Below are positions 37,247 through 46,177 of a DNA stretch of 64,000 bases, piece after piece. The position numbers and the translations under genes were made by a program. This DNA comes from Halomonas caseinilytica (GTDB lineage Bacteria > Pseudomonadota > Gammaproteobacteria > Pseudomonadales > Halomonadaceae), in assembly GCF_001662305.1 (NCBI RefSeq), contig NZ_BDEP01000016.1, positions 62,001 through 126,000 on the forward strand, given 5' to 3'. Numbering within the stretch: position 1 is the stretch's first letter; the number at the start of each line of letters is the position of its first letter. The notes under the pieces were generated by a model. That model saw nothing but the letters and a program-made list of their open reading frames with translations, was not told where the DNA came from and did no database searches.

Positions 37247-37345
37247 CTGCTGCGCTCGCCGATACGGCGTTGCCCCTCAGCGTGAGCGGCCTCTTGACGA
37301 CTCGTCGACGCCGCTGAGCTGAGGGGCGCCTTGTCTCGGCGTCGC
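37247..37345. repeat. Intergenic palindrome behind prfB
   Basis: It starts directly behind the prfB stop. Core arms GCCCCTCAGC/GCTGAGGGGC (within 37271-37328) enclose an ACGACTCGTCG palindrome. The flanks GCGCTCGCCGATACGGCGTTG and CGCCTTGTCTCGGCG match those of the element behind rlmI (56703). Confidence 0.65.
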
Positions 37346-37404
37346 TTGCGCGGCTCTAGGTGAGATGTCTGTTATTCGACACCATGATTTCAACAGGTAG
37401 CGAC

Positions 37405-38940
37405 ATGGCTAACCAGGACCCTTCCCAGGACGAAAACCACCTGATCGCGGAGCGGCGCGGCAAACTGGCCGAGCGCCGGGAGCGCGCCGCCGCCGGTGGT
37501 GGCAGCGCCTTTCCCAATGATTTCCGCCGCGACAGCACCGCCGCCGAGCTACAGGCCGAACTGGGCGACAAGGACAAGGCCGAGCTCGAGTCGCTGGGGC
37601 GTCCGGCCGCCGTGGCCGGGCGCATCATGCGCAAGCGTGGCCCTTTCATCGTCATCCAGGACGCCTCCGGCCAGATTCAGCTCTACGTCGACAAGAAGGG
37701 GTTGCCTGCCGAGGTCCTCGATGACATCAAGGGCTGGGACATCGGCGACATCGTGGCCGGGCGCGGTCCTGTGCACAAGTCGGGCAAGGGCGATCTCTAC
37801 GTGATGATGGAAGAGGCGCGCCTGCTGACCAAGAGCCTGAGGCCGCTGCCCGACAAGTTCCACGGCCTGACCGACATGGAAGCTCGCTATCGCCAGCGCT
37901 ACGTCGACCTGATCATGAATCCCGACTCGCGGCGTGTCTTCGAGACGCGTGCCGGCGTGATCAGTGCCATGCGTCGCTTCTTCGAGAACCATGGTTTCAT
38001 GGAGGTCGAGACGCCGATGCTGCAGCCGATTCCCGGCGGCGCGACGGCTCGTCCCTTCATCACCCACCATAATGCGCTGGACATCGATATGTACCTGCGC
38101 ATCGCCCCTGAGCTCTATCTCAAGCGCCTGGTGGTGGGCGGTTTCGAGAAGGTCTTCGAGATCAACCGCAACTTCCGTAACGAGGGGCTGTCCACCCGCC
38201 ACAATCCCGAGTTCACCATGGTCGAGTACTATCAGGCCTATGCCGACTACCGGGATCTCATGGACTTCACGGAGGCCATGCTGCGCACCGTGACCCAGGA
38301 AGTGCTGGGCGATACCACCGTGGTCAGCACCGTGCGCGACAGCGAGGGCGAGGTGCTCGAAACCTTCGAGTACGACTTCGGCAAGCCATTCGAGCGCCTC
38401 AGCGTGTTCGATGCCATCCTGGCCTACAACCCGGACATCACCGCCGAGGCGTTGGCCGACGAAGCCGCGGCACGGCAGATCGCCGAGCGCCTGGACATCG
38501 ACGTCAAGGATGGCTGGGGACTCGGCAAGGTCCAGATCGAGATCTTCGAGAAGACCGTCGAGCATCGCCTGCAGCAGCCGACCTTCATCATCGACTATCC
38601 TACCGAGGTCAGCCCGCTGGCACGCCGCAAGGATACCGATCCCTTCGTCACAGAGCGCTTCGAGTTCTTCGTCGGCGGTCGCGAGCTGGCCAACGGCTTC
38701 TCCGAGCTCAACGACGCCGAAGACCAGGCCGAACGCTTCGCTGCCCAAGCCGCCGAGAAGGATGCCGGCGACCACGAGGCCATGTACTACGATGCTGATT
38801 ATGTGCGTGCCTTGGAGTATGGCCTGCCGCCCACGGCGGGTGAGGGCATCGGCATCGACCGTCTGGTGATGCTGCTGACCGATAGCGCCTCGATCCGTGA
38901 TGTGCTGTTGTTCCCGGCTATGCGGCCTTCTGGAGATTGA
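37405..38940 (+). CDS. lysS: Lysyl-tRNA synthetase (class II)
   Basis: The product has 511 residues (E. coli LysS 505). It has an N-terminal OB-fold anticodon domain ([26 protein letters not shown]), class II motif 2 in [20 protein letters not shown], and motif 3 in [20 protein letters not shown]. It charges tRNA-Lys. The ATG at 37405 follows AGGTAG; upstream in-frame codons to 37360 look untranslated. prfB-lysS adjacency is conserved with E. coli. Confidence 0.97.
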   Translation: MANQDPSQDENHLIAERRGKLAERRERAAAGGGSAFPNDFRRDSTAAELQAELGDKDKAELESLGRPAAVAGRIMRKRGPFIVIQDASGQIQLYVDKKGLPAEVLDDIKGWDIGDIVAGRGPVHKSGKGDLYVMMEEARLLTKSLRPLPDKFHGLTDMEARYRQRYVDLIMNPDSRRVFETRAGVISAMRRFFENHGFMEVETPMLQPIPGGATARPFITHHNALDIDMYLRIAPELYLKRLVVGGFEKVFEINRNFRNEGLSTRHNPEFTMVEYYQAYADYRDLMDFTEAMLRTVTQEVLGDTTVVSTVRDSEGEVLETFEYDFGKPFERLSVFDAILAYNPDITAEALADEAAARQIAERLDIDVKDGWGLGKVQIEIFEKTVEHRLQQPTFIIDYPTEVSPLARRKDTDPFVTERFEFFVGGRELANGFSELNDAEDQAERFAAQAAEKDAGDHEAMYYDADYVRALEYGLPPTAGEGIGIDRLVMLLTDSASIRDVLLFPAMRPSGD

Positions 38941-39048
38941 AGGCGCTGCGCGTCGGCCAGGCGGCGTTGCGCGGGGACTCGCTTTGCTCATGTACAAACT
39001 CGTACATTCCGCCAGCGAATCCCTGTGCGCCTAGCCTGGGCCTAGCTC
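38941..39048. repeat. Intergenic palindrome behind lysS
   Basis: It begins at the lysS stop. Arms GCGCGGGGACTCGCT and AGCGAATCCCTGTGCGC pair imperfectly around CTCATGTAC-AAACTC-GTACATTCCGC. The motif order (GGCGTTG, central CTCATnTAC, CCTAGCC/CGCCTTG) matches the elements behind prfB and rlmI. Confidence 0.6.
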
Positions 39049-39173
39049 GCCACCTTTCGCATGCCTTGGGGGGGGGCGGCTCATGGGCGAATCGGCAGAT
39101 CGGTCGGGAAATGTTGGTAAGGGGCGCTCCTGGCGCCCATAATGGTCAGCGTTTCGACGTCGAGGAGACCGTG

Positions 39174-39560
39174 ATGAAACTGCTCAACCGCTCCGCCCTG
39201 AGTGTCAGGCCGACCCAGTCTTTCGTCGACTGGATCAACGCCCTGGAGCCCACCGTGGGCGACGACGACCTGGCCCTGGAGGACGTCGAACGGGAAAGTA
39301 CCGTCTACCTGATCCCGGAGATGGACACGCCCGAAAACCTCCAAGCCTTCGTGCGCGAGCGCTATCTCGAGATCCTCGAGACCGAGCTGCGCGCCTGGGA
39401 AGAGGATGAACGTCAATGGCCCGAGACGCTCGACTGGTCGCTCTTCCAGCGTTTCCTGCGCATCGAGCACAGTTATCTGGCCATCGACCTCGACGACGAG
39501 GCGGCCCTGGAGGTTGCTGAGGTGGATGATTCGATGCTGCTGGAGACCGACCAAGACTGA
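39174..39560 (+). CDS. Conserved small acidic protein of unknown function
   Basis: The product has 128 residues, strongly acidic (many Glu/Asp, for example GDDDLALEDVERE and EEDERQWPE). The start MKLLNRSALSVRPTQSFVDWINAL, with YLIPEMDTPENLQAFV and a C-terminal WSLFQRFLRIEHSYLAIDL, resembles an unnamed Pseudomonas family that I recall with the same opening. It has no membrane segment and no known catalytic motif. The ATG at 39174 follows GAGGAG. An overlong frame from 38937 runs through a repeat and is rejected. A palindromic repeat begins at its stop codon. Confidence 0.75.
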   Translation: MKLLNRSALSVRPTQSFVDWINALEPTVGDDDLALEDVERESTVYLIPEMDTPENLQAFVRERYLEILETELRAWEEDERQWPETLDWSLFQRFLRIEHSYLAIDLDDEAALEVAEVDDSMLLETDQD

Positions 39561-39703
39561 GGAAACGCTGCTTAAATGCCTGCGCGTGCAAATCGCTTCG
39601 TTGCTCGGTGCTCGAAAGATCGCCTAACTAATTGTTATGTATCGCTTTCTGTGCTCCGGGCGCCTTGCGCTTCACTACGCTCGGCGATTTATCCAGCGTT
39701 TCC
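39560..39703. repeat. Palindromic intergenic repeat, copy 4
   Basis: A 144-bp element begins on the last base of the acidic-protein stop codon. Outer arms AGGAAACGCTGC and CCAGCGTTTCC pair. It is nearly identical to copy 3 (34138). With the hairpin repeat at 39764 it fills most of the 460-nt gap before the MFS gene. Confidence 0.8.
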
Positions 39704-39763
39704 ACGGTGCTGAATTCTTGACGAGAAGCGCCTGCTCTCACTGACTTTTCGTACAAGACCAGC

Positions 39764-39957
39764 GGGGCGCCGGGGGCAAGCCGGAGAGGAGGTCCGGCGC
39801 CAAGGGTGAGGAGCACTGCTCTGAACGGGCTGGCCATGGATGGCCAGCACCGGTCCTGCAAGCGGAGCAGGATGCGAGAGCGCCGCTGGGCGTCGGTAGC
39901 GTACAGGTAGGTATTTACAGCGCCTCCTCGCAGGCTTGTCCCCGGATCAGCCCCGGG
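39764..39957 (+). repeat. Hairpin-rich repeat, copy A
   Basis: About 190 bp, closely matching copy B at 59128. It has three successive stems: GGCGCCGG/CCGGCGCC (39766-39801), GCTGGCCAT/ATGGCCAGC with a 2-nt loop (39829-39848) and TCCTGC/GCAGGA (39854-39872), then GAGAGCGCCGCTGGGCGTCGG and an ATTTACAGC segment. Copy A has about 13 extra bases near its 3' end. No coding role is apparent. Confidence 0.75.
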
Positions 39958-40020
39958 TGGTTCATTTCCTGCGTTAGCCCTGTCCCCGCGCCGGTTTTTC
40001 CGTGGAATGGATCCTGGTTC

Positions 40021-41433
40021 ATGAGTCGACTCTTCGCGACCCGAGAGGGTGATGATGGTCTGCCCGGCCCCGAGCGTCGTCTGGCCGTGTTGGCGCTGAT
40101 CTTCGGTACCACCATGGCGGTGGTGGATGCCACCATGATCAATCTGGCGTTGCCTTCCATTGCCGCCGATCTCGAGGTAACGCCGGCCAGCGCCGTCTGG
40201 GTCACCAACATCTTCCAGGTGGCGTGTGCCGCCTTTCTGCTGGTCTTCTCCGGGCTGAGCGAGGTGATCGGGCGCCACCGCCTTTATGTCGCGGGGCTGG
40301 CGCTGTTCGCGGCGTCGGCGGCAGGCTGTGCCCTGTCGCGCGACCTGGACACCCTGCTGGTGTTTCGTGCCCTGCAGGGCTTGGGGGCCGCGGCGACCCT
40401 GTCGATCGGACCATCGCTGTACCGCACCATCTTTCCTTCCCGACTGCTGGGCAGCGCCCTGGGGCTGAGCTCCCTGGTGGTGGCCACGGGATATACCGCA
40501 GGGCCGGCCATCGGCGGTCTGGTGCTCTCCGTGGCCGACTGGCCCTGGTTGTTCGCCCTGCCGGTGCCGATCGGCGTCGTGGCCGTCGGGCTGGCCTGGC
40601 GAGCACTGCCTCGGGAGCCGGGGCGCCGCGGAGGCTTCGACGCGGTGGGGGCCGGCTGCTCGATTCTTGCGCTCGGTGCGCTCTTCCTGGCCATGGATGG
40701 CGTCGGGCATCAGACGCCTGTCTGGCAATCCCTGGGCTGGCTGGCGTTGAGCCTCGTGGCCGGCGTCTTGTTCCTGTGGCGTCAGCGGCGTGCGCTTCAT
40801 CCCCTGTTGCCCTTGACGCTGTTCCGCCAGCGTCGTTTCAGTCTGGCGGTGTCGGCCTCTGGGCTGGCCTTCATCGGGCAGGGGCTGGCTTTCGTGGCCC
40901 TGTCGTTTCTCTATCAGCAGGACATGGGCTTCTCGCCCCTGGAAACGGCCTGGCTGTTCACGCCCTGGCCGTTGGCGATCATGGTGGCGGGGCCGCTGGC
41001 CGGGCGTCTCGCCGACAGGGTCAACCCCAGCCTGCTGTCCTGCCTGGGGTTGGTGGTACTGATCGTGGGGATGGTCGCGCTCGCCGGCCTGGAGGCCGAG
41101 GCCGGCGTGGCCGATTGCCTGTGGCGAACGGCGTTGTGCGGGCTCGGCTTCGGCATGTTTCAGCCGCCCAACAATCGCGAGTTGATGGCCAGTGTACCGG
41201 CCGAGCGCAGTGCCAATGCGTCTGGCGTGATGAGTACCACCCGTACCGTGGGGCAGGCCATGGGCGTTGCCCTGGTCGGCGCTTGCCTGTCGATCGGCGC
41301 GCCAGTCCAGATGGCGCTCTGGGGTGGCGCCGCAGCCGGGATGCTGGCATTGCTGGCGAGTCTCGGTCGGGTGTCCCGGGCAGGCGAGGCGGCGCGTATA
41401 CGTCGTCGTGCCGCCAGCGAACGCGTACAATGA
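40021..41433 (+). CDS. MFS efflux transporter (DHA2 / EmrB-like)
   Basis: A drug:proton antiporter of the 14-helix type, 470 residues. The start of the membrane part, LALIFGTTMAVVDATMINLALPSIAADL, carries the DHA2 motif, followed by [18 protein letters not shown] (motif A) and ALQGLGAAATLSIGPSLY (motif B-like). A later helix pair contains GFGMFQPPNNRELMASVP. It probably exports amphiphilic drugs or dyes; the substrate is unknown and no regulator adjoins it. The ribosome-binding site is weak (GGATCC). Confidence 0.85.
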   Translation: MSRLFATREGDDGLPGPERRLAVLALIFGTTMAVVDATMINLALPSIAADLEVTPASAVWVTNIFQVACAAFLLVFSGLSEVIGRHRLYVAGLALFAASAAGCALSRDLDTLLVFRALQGLGAAATLSIGPSLYRTIFPSRLLGSALGLSSLVVATGYTAGPAIGGLVLSVADWPWLFALPVPIGVVAVGLAWRALPREPGRRGGFDAVGAGCSILALGALFLAMDGVGHQTPVWQSLGWLALSLVAGVLFLWRQRRALHPLLPLTLFRQRRFSLAVSASGLAFIGQGLAFVALSFLYQQDMGFSPLETAWLFTPWPLAIMVAGPLAGRLADRVNPSLLSCLGLVVLIVGMVALAGLEAEAGVADCLWRTALCGLGFGMFQPPNNRELMASVPAERSANASGVMSTTRTVGQAMGVALVGACLSIGAPVQMALWGGAAAGMLALLASLGRVSRAGEAARIRRRAASERVQ

Positions 41434-41461
41434 GGACGACATTCACCATCGGGGAGCCGAC

Positions 41462-41773
41462 ATGAGCACCCAGTCGACCATCGAGAAAAAGCTCCAGGCC
41501 CTCGAGCCCACCTTCCTGACGGTGGAGAACGAGAGCCACATGCACAATGTACCGCCGAACGCCGAGACTCACTTCAAGGTGACGCTGGTGTCGTCGCGCT
41601 TCGAGGGCATGATGCCGGTGAAGCGACACCAGCAGATCTACGCCTTGCTGGCCGATGAACTGGCCGGGCCGGTACATGCCCTGGCGCTGCACCCTTATAC
41701 GCCTGAAGAATGGCAGTCGCGAGGAGAGGCGCGCCCTGATTCGCCGAACTGCCGGGGCGGCGGGGCCTCGTGA
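41462..41773 (+). CDS. BolA family protein
   Basis: The product has 103 residues. It begins MSTQSTIEKKLQALEPTFLTVENESHMHNVPPNAETHFKV and has the BolA class II KH-like core with FEGMMPVKRHQQIYALL (the conserved invariant His, a metal or Fe-S ligand when paired with a monothiol glutaredoxin) and HPYTPEEW. The C-terminal 15 residues are Gly/Pro/Arg-rich and unusual. GGGGAG precedes the ATG. It overlaps the next gene by 4 nt. Confidence 0.9.
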   Translation: MSTQSTIEKKLQALEPTFLTVENESHMHNVPPNAETHFKVTLVSSRFEGMMPVKRHQQIYALLADELAGPVHALALHPYTPEEWQSRGEARPDSPNCRGGGAS

Positions 41774-42588
41774 CCACCGAGCCGCATCGGCTGCAATACC
41801 TCGAGGCCATGGGGCTGACGGCCTGGGTGGCGCGCTATCGCCTGCCCAACGCCTGTCCCACCGACGCCTGCGAGTGGGAGCCGGAGCCGGCCGCCGAAGG
41901 CGCTAGGGCGCCCGGCGAGCGCCTGCATGCGCTGTTGGAGGATGCGGCCGAGGCGCCGTCGACGGCCCCCTCGTCGAAGGAGCCGGCCGCCTCCCGGCTC
42001 CCGCCGGGACAGGGCAAGGCGCGCGCCCTGCTGGGGGATCTGGTGCCGGAAGACGCCTCCGCTCCGGTCGAGATGCCCTCCGAACCGGCGCGCTCCTCGT
42101 CGGTCGAGCCGGCCGGCGAGGCACTGCGCTTCACCTGGCAGGTGGCTTGCCTGGACGGGCGCTGGCTGCTGGTGCTGCCGCGCGATGCCGGGCCAAGCGA
42201 CGTGGAGTATCGTCTGCTCGGCAACTTGCTGCGGGCGGCGGGCGTGATACCCGCTCGACCGCTGGGCTTCGAGAGCTTCCGCTGGCCTCCGCTCGAAGGG
42301 TTGGCGGTCGAGGCGCCTCTGGAAGAAGCACAGGAAGGGCTGCGAGCCTTCCTGAACGGCCGTCGACAGCGGGGCTGGGGGCCGGAGAGGCTTCTGGTAT
42401 TCGGTGACGATGCTGTCCTGGGCGACCTGCTGGTGCTTGCCGATGGACGCAGCGGTTTGCTGGCGATGCCCGTATGGCAGGGCCCCGACTTGAGTGAGCT
42501 TGCCGGTAGCGCCGAGGCCAAGCGGGCGCTATGGCCCCGCGTGCAGGGCTGGCGGCGCGACTGGCGAGTCGGCGACGAAGCGAGCTGA
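41770..42588 (+). CDS. holD: Probable DNA polymerase III psi subunit (HolD-like)
   Basis: The product has 272 residues. In E. coli holD precedes rimI, and the protein here does too. The N-terminus HRLQYLEAMGLTAWVARYRLP fits the tau/gamma-binding start of psi (LQQLGITQW...RRP). The C-terminus LAGSAEAKRALWPRVQGWRRDW closely resembles the psi ending LRANPTARAALWQQI. The middle has a low-complexity Ala/Pro/Ser/Glu linker (about 35-115), which makes the protein about twice the E. coli length. GTG start inside the bolA stop. Assignment rests on context and short matches. Confidence 0.6.
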   Translation: MTTEPHRLQYLEAMGLTAWVARYRLPNACPTDACEWEPEPAAEGARAPGERLHALLEDAAEAPSTAPSSKEPAASRLPPGQGKARALLGDLVPEDASAPVEMPSEPARSSSVEPAGEALRFTWQVACLDGRWLLVLPRDAGPSDVEYRLLGNLLRAAGVIPARPLGFESFRWPPLEGLAVEAPLEEAQEGLRAFLNGRRQRGWGPERLLVFGDDAVLGDLLVLADGRSGLLAMPVWQGPDLSELAGSAEAKRALWPRVQGWRRDWRVGDEAS

Positions 42589-42594
42589 GCCGAT

Positions 42595-43062
42595 ATGTCT
42601 GATCCTTCTTCGGTGGTCCTTCTGAGGCCGTCGGCCCTGGCGGCGCTGGTCGAGCTGGAGCGTGTTTCCCAGGTGTATCCCTTGTCGGCGGCCAGGTTGA
42701 GGGCGGCGTTGAGGGATGATGCCGATGTGGTGTTCGGTCTCGAGGAGCAGGGCGAGTTGATCGGTTATGCCATCCTCTCGCGCCAGCCGTTCGATGCCGA
42801 GCTTCAGGCCATTCTGGTGGCGCGCCATGCACGTCGTCGTGGTTTGGCATTTGCGCTGATGCAGGCGGTGATCGATCAGGCGCGGGCCTGGAAGAGCGAG
42901 CGGCTGCTGCTGGAAGTCAGGGAAGGCAATGCGCCGGCGATCGCGCTCTACCGGCGCATGGGGTTTGCCGAGGATGGGCGCCGTCGCGACTACTATCCCT
43001 CGCTGGACGGCGCCGGGCGGGAGGGCGCCTTGCTGATGTCACGCCGCCTGGGTGGGGCGTGA
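42595..43062 (+). CDS. rimI: Ribosomal protein S18-alanine N-acetyltransferase
   Basis: A GNAT-fold enzyme that acetylates the N-terminal Ala of S18. The 155-residue product has the acetyl-CoA loop RRRGLAFALMQAVIDQA, the RLLLEVREGNAPAIALYRRMGFAEDGRRRDYY segment that contains the RimI signature, and a central IGYAILSR strand. It lies 6 nt behind the holD-like gene, the same pair as in E. coli. Confidence 0.92.
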   Translation: MSDPSSVVLLRPSALAALVELERVSQVYPLSAARLRAALRDDADVVFGLEEQGELIGYAILSRQPFDAELQAILVARHARRRGLAFALMQAVIDQARAWKSERLLLEVREGNAPAIALYRRMGFAEDGRRRDYYPSLDGAGREGALLMSRRLGGA

Positions 43063-43070
43063 TCCGGGAC

Positions 43071-43307
43071 TCAGCCGGGCTGCTGCTGGGGCGCCGGCTG
43101 CTCTTGCTGTTGCTGTGACGACGACTCGGTCTCGATATCGTCGAACTTGCCCAGCAGTGCGGACAAGCGACGCTCCCATTCCTCGCGTTCCTGCTTGAGG
43201 CGGGCGTTTTCCTCGCGCAGCTCCTCGGCTTCCATCTTCATCAACTCCAGGGCCTCGACGGCGCTGGAGACTTTCTGTTCGAGCTGGTTGAAGAGTTCGA
43301 TACTCAT
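43071..43307 (-). CDS. ZapB-like cell-division coiled-coil protein
   Basis: The product has 78 residues, almost all coiled coil: MSIELFNQLEQKVSSAVEALELMKMEAEELREENARLKQE, then EEWERRLSALLGKFDDIE and a Gln/Pro tail. Length, the MS(L/I)E(V/L)F start and the LLGK(F/M) ending match ZapB, the Z-ring-associated factor that works with ZapA. The ATG at 43307 follows CAGGAGAA. Family membership is likely, orthology less certain. Confidence 0.8.
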   Translation of the reverse strand: MSIELFNQLEQKVSSAVEALELMKMEAEELREENARLKQEREEWERRLSALLGKFDDIETESSSQQQQEQPAPQQQPG

Positions 43308-43393
43308 CCGTTTCTCCTGATGATGTCCTGCTGAGTCGGGTCCGGCCCGCCGAAAGCGTCCTGCCATCGGCAGCGTAACGCTACCGACGGGGC

Positions 43394-44038
43394 TCAGCAA
43401 GCGTCTTCGGTGGGTGAGTCCTTACCCGTGGGCCGCCGCCGATACAGTCGCCCGGTGCTGTCGCCCGCGCGGACCTCCCGATGCAGGAGCCAGCCGGCGG
43501 GTACCTCCGGGGCGAGGGTCGATTCGGTCTCCAGATAGATGCTGGCGTCGTCGCTCAGCCAACCTTGTTCGAGGGCCGCGCAGCAAGCGGCCGCCAGGTC
43601 CTGGCGGAAGGGCGGGTCAAGGAAGACGAGCGAATGCGGTGTCGGGTCGGTGGCGAGAAACCGCATGGCATCGGCGTTGATCACCCGGGCGCGGGTGATG
43701 CCTAGCGTGGCCAGGTTGTCTTCCAGGGCGCGGCTCGCTCGACCGTCGAGCTCGACCAGGGTGGCGTCGTGGGCGCCGCGTGACAGGGCTTCCAGGCCAA
43801 GGGCGCCGGTGCCGGCGAACAGGTCCAGGACCCGCGCACCGGACAGGGTGGGACCCAGCCAGTTGAAAAGGGTCTCCCGGACCCGGTCGGGCGTGGGACG
43901 CAGGCCCGGCAGGTCGAGTACGGGAAGCCGGCGGCGGCGGTATTCGCCACCGATGATGCGCAATTGGCCCTGGCCACGGGCGCCGTCTTTTCGGCGGGGC
44001 GTGCGCGAGGGGCGGGAAGGGGAACGGCGTCGAGTCAT
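43394..44038 (-). CDS. rsmD: 16S rRNA (guanine(966)-N(2))-methyltransferase
   Basis: Methylates G966 of 16S rRNA. The 214-residue product has a basic head (MTRRRSPSRPSRTPRRK), then QLRIIGGEYRRRRLPV, RPTPDRVRETLFNWL, the SAM site VLDLFAGTGALGLEALSRG and catalytic motif IV DPPF. The long basic extension is not in E. coli RsmD and could begin at a later start. It is divergent from ftsY, a conserved arrangement. Confidence 0.94.
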   Translation of the reverse strand: MTRRRSPSRPSRTPRRKDGARGQGQLRIIGGEYRRRRLPVLDLPGLRPTPDRVRETLFNWLGPTLSGARVLDLFAGTGALGLEALSRGAHDATLVELDGRASRALEDNLATLGITRARVINADAMRFLATDPTPHSLVFLDPPFRQDLAAACCAALEQGWLSDDASIYLETESTLAPEVPAGWLLHREVRAGDSTGRLYRRRPTGKDSPTEDAC

Positions 44039-44129
44039 GGGCGCCGATTGTAGCTGGCGCCTTGTCCACAGTCATGGTGCGCGATGGTAGGATGTGACGA
44101 TTCGTTCACCCGCGAGGCTGAATCCCCCC

Positions 44130-45512
44130 ATGTTCGGTTTTTTCAAGCGTAAGAAAAAGCAGGAAGAACAGGCGTCCCGGACGCCTGAACAGGAAGTCGA
44201 GCGCGACGAGGCAGCGCCTGTCGACGACGAGACGGCACCGTCCGAGGTCGAGTCGGCCCCTGAGATCGAGCCCGAGCCGACGCCTGAGGTCGAACCAGAA
44301 CCTGCGCCCGAAGTCGAGCCCGAGCCGGCGCCTGAGGTCGAACCGGAACCCGCGCCCGAAGTCGAGCCCGAGCCGACGCCGGAGATCGAGCCGGAGCCCG
44401 CGCCTGAAGTCGAGCCCGAACCGACGCCGGAGATCGAGCCGAAGCCCGCGCCCGAAGTCGAGCCCGAGCCGGCGCCGGAGATCGAGCCGGAACCCGTGCC
44501 CGAAACCGAGCCCGAGCCGGCGTCCGAGTCGGCGCCAGTTGCTGTCGCCCCCCGGGAAAAGCCCCGTGGCACGAAGAAGGGCTGGTTCGCACGCATCAAG
44601 GATGGGCTGGGCAAGACACGTGCCAATCTGACCGATGGCTTGGCGGGGCTGTTCCTCGGCCGCAAACAGATCGACGATGATCTGATGGAAGAGCTCGAGA
44701 CCCAGTTGCTGATGGCCGATGTGGGAATCGAGGCGACCACCGAGATCATCGATCGACTTACCGATCGGGTCTCGCGCAAGGAGCTCAAGGATCCCGAGGC
44801 GCTCTACAAGGCCCTCCAGGAGGAGCTCTCGAGCTTGCTCGAGGGGGTCACCCAGCCCCTGGAACTGCCGCCCAAGGGGGAAGGCCCCTTCGTGATCCTG
44901 GTGGTCGGCGTCAACGGTGTCGGCAAGACCACCACCATCGGCAAGCTGACGCAGCGCTTCCAGCGCGAGGGGCGCAGCGTGATGCTGGCCGCCGGCGACA
45001 CCTTCCGTGCCGCCGCCGTGGAGCAACTCAAGATCTGGGGCGAGCGCAACGACGTGCCAGTGGTGGCCCAGCATACCGGTGCCGACAGCGCCTCCGTGGT
45101 CTACGATGCCCTGGCGGCGGCCAGGGCGCGTGGCATCGACGTGCTGATCGCCGACACGGCTGGGCGCCTGCATAACAAGTCGCACCTGATGGAGGAGTTG
45201 AAGAAGGTGCGGCGAGTGATGGGCAAGCTCGATGCCGAGGCCCCGCACGAGGTGATGCTGGTGCTCGATGCCGGCACCGGCCAGAACGCCCTGTCTCAAG
45301 CGTCGACCTTCAACGAGGCGGTGCCGGTCACTGGTATCACTCTGACCAAGCTCGATGGCACCGCCAAGGGCGGCATCATCTTTGCCCTGGCGCAGCAGCT
45401 CGGCACGCCGATCCGCTTCATTGGTGTGGGCGAGACGCTGGATGATCTGCGTCCGTTCGCGGCCCGCGAGTTCGTCGATGCGCTCTTCGACAGGGACGAT
45501 GCCGCGGCATGA
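44130..45512 (+). CDS. ftsY: Signal recognition particle receptor FtsY
   Basis: SRP receptor GTPase, 460 residues. It has a basic head [14 protein letters not shown], a long acidic A region (about 20-140), an N domain ([22 protein letters not shown]) and a G domain with [34 protein letters not shown] and [10 protein letters not shown]. The A region holds eleven near-perfect 8-residue units (EPEPAPEV and variants), residues about 45-133. The ATG at 44130 is preceded by GCGAGGC. It is followed by ftsE with a 4-nt overlap. Confidence 0.96.
   Translation: MFGFFKRKKKQEEQASRTPEQEVERDEAAPVDDETAPSEVESAPEIEPEPTPEVEPEPAPEVEPEPAPEVEPEPAPEVEPEPTPEIEPEPAPEVEPEPTPEIEPKPAPEVEPEPAPEIEPEPVPETEPEPASESAPVAVAPREKPRGTKKGWFARIKDGLGKTRANLTDGLAGLFLGRKQIDDDLMEELETQLLMADVGIEATTEIIDRLTDRVSRKELKDPEALYKALQEELSSLLEGVTQPLELPPKGEGPFVILVVGVNGVGKTTTIGKLTQRFQREGRSVMLAAGDTFRAAAVEQLKIWGERNDVPVVAQHTGADSASVVYDALAAARARGIDVLIADTAGRLHNKSHLMEELKKVRRVMGKLDAEAPHEVMLVLDAGTGQNALSQASTFNEAVPVTGITLTKLDGTAKGGIIFALAQQLGTPIRFIGVGETLDDLRPFAAREFVDALFDRDDAAA
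44262..44528 (+). repeat. 24-bp tandem repeat in ftsY (acidic EPEPxPE units)
   Basis: Eleven tandem units of 24 bp encode EPEP(A/T/V)PE(V/I/T). Codons alternate GAG/GAA and CCC/CCG. The tract is in frame, so copy-number change would leave the reading frame intact. Confidence 0.85.
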
Positions 45513-46177
45513 TCGCCTTCGAGCATGTCGGCAAGCGCTATGGCGGGCGCTTCGATGCCCTGGCCCACCTCAACTTCCGGGTCGAGCGTGGCGAGATGGT
45601 CTTTCTCACCGGGCATTCCGGGGCCGGCAAGAGTTCGCTGCTGCGCTTGATCATCCGTCTCGAGCGCCCCAGCCGAGGGCGTATCCTGGTAGCAGGCCAT
45701 GACATCGATCGCCTGCATCATACCCAGGTGCCCTTCTATCGGCGTCAGATCGGGGTGGTCTTCCAAGACCATCAGTTGCTGTTCGACCGCTCGATCTATC
45801 ATAACGTGGCGCTGCCGCTGGAGATTCAGGGCATGGAGCCGCGGGAGGCCTCGCGCCGGGTGAGGGCGGCGCTCGACAAGGTCGGGCTGCTGCATCGTGA
45901 ACGTGCATTGCCCATCGAGCTGTCGGGCGGCGAACAGCAACGGGTGGGCATCGCCCGCGCGGTGGTCAACAAGCCCGCCCTGCTGCTGGCCGACGAGCCG
46001 ACGGGGAACCTCGATCCTCAGCTGTCGGCCGATATCATGTCGCTGTTCGAAGACTTCAATCGGATCGGCACCACGGTGATGGTGGCCAGTCACGACCTGG
46101 CGCTGATTGCGCGCCTGCGGCATCGTACCCTTCGCTTGCATGAAGGGCGTCTGGTGGCCGACGAGGAGGCCGTATGA
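45509..46177 (+). CDS. ftsE: Cell division ATP-binding protein FtsE
   Basis: ATPase that with FtsX activates septal peptidoglycan hydrolases. The 222-residue product has Walker [32 protein letters not shown], signature [14 protein letters not shown] and Walker [13 protein letters not shown]. The ATG overlaps the ftsY stop, and its own stop overlaps the ftsX start, so ftsYEX is translationally coupled. Confidence 0.97.
   Translation: MIAFEHVGKRYGGRFDALAHLNFRVERGEMVFLTGHSGAGKSSLLRLIIRLERPSRGRILVAGHDIDRLHHTQVPFYRRQIGVVFQDHQLLFDRSIYHNVALPLEIQGMEPREASRRVRAALDKVGLLHRERALPIELSGGEQQRVGIARAVVNKPALLLADEPTGNLDPQLSADIMSLFEDFNRIGTTVMVASHDLALIARLRHRTLRLHEGRLVADEEAV

Noticed and set aside
37360..37404. Upstream start of LysS
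   Set aside because: ATG 37405 has the better ribosome-binding site and gives the expected length.
39628..41442. 604-codon minus-strand frame covering an MFS gene and the repeats
   Set aside because: Its C-terminal part only translates the repeats; the MFS protein on the other strand is clear.
44262..44528. Possible CRISPR or satellite array
   Set aside because: The 24-bp units are contiguous, in frame, and encode an FtsY acidic tail; there are no spacers.
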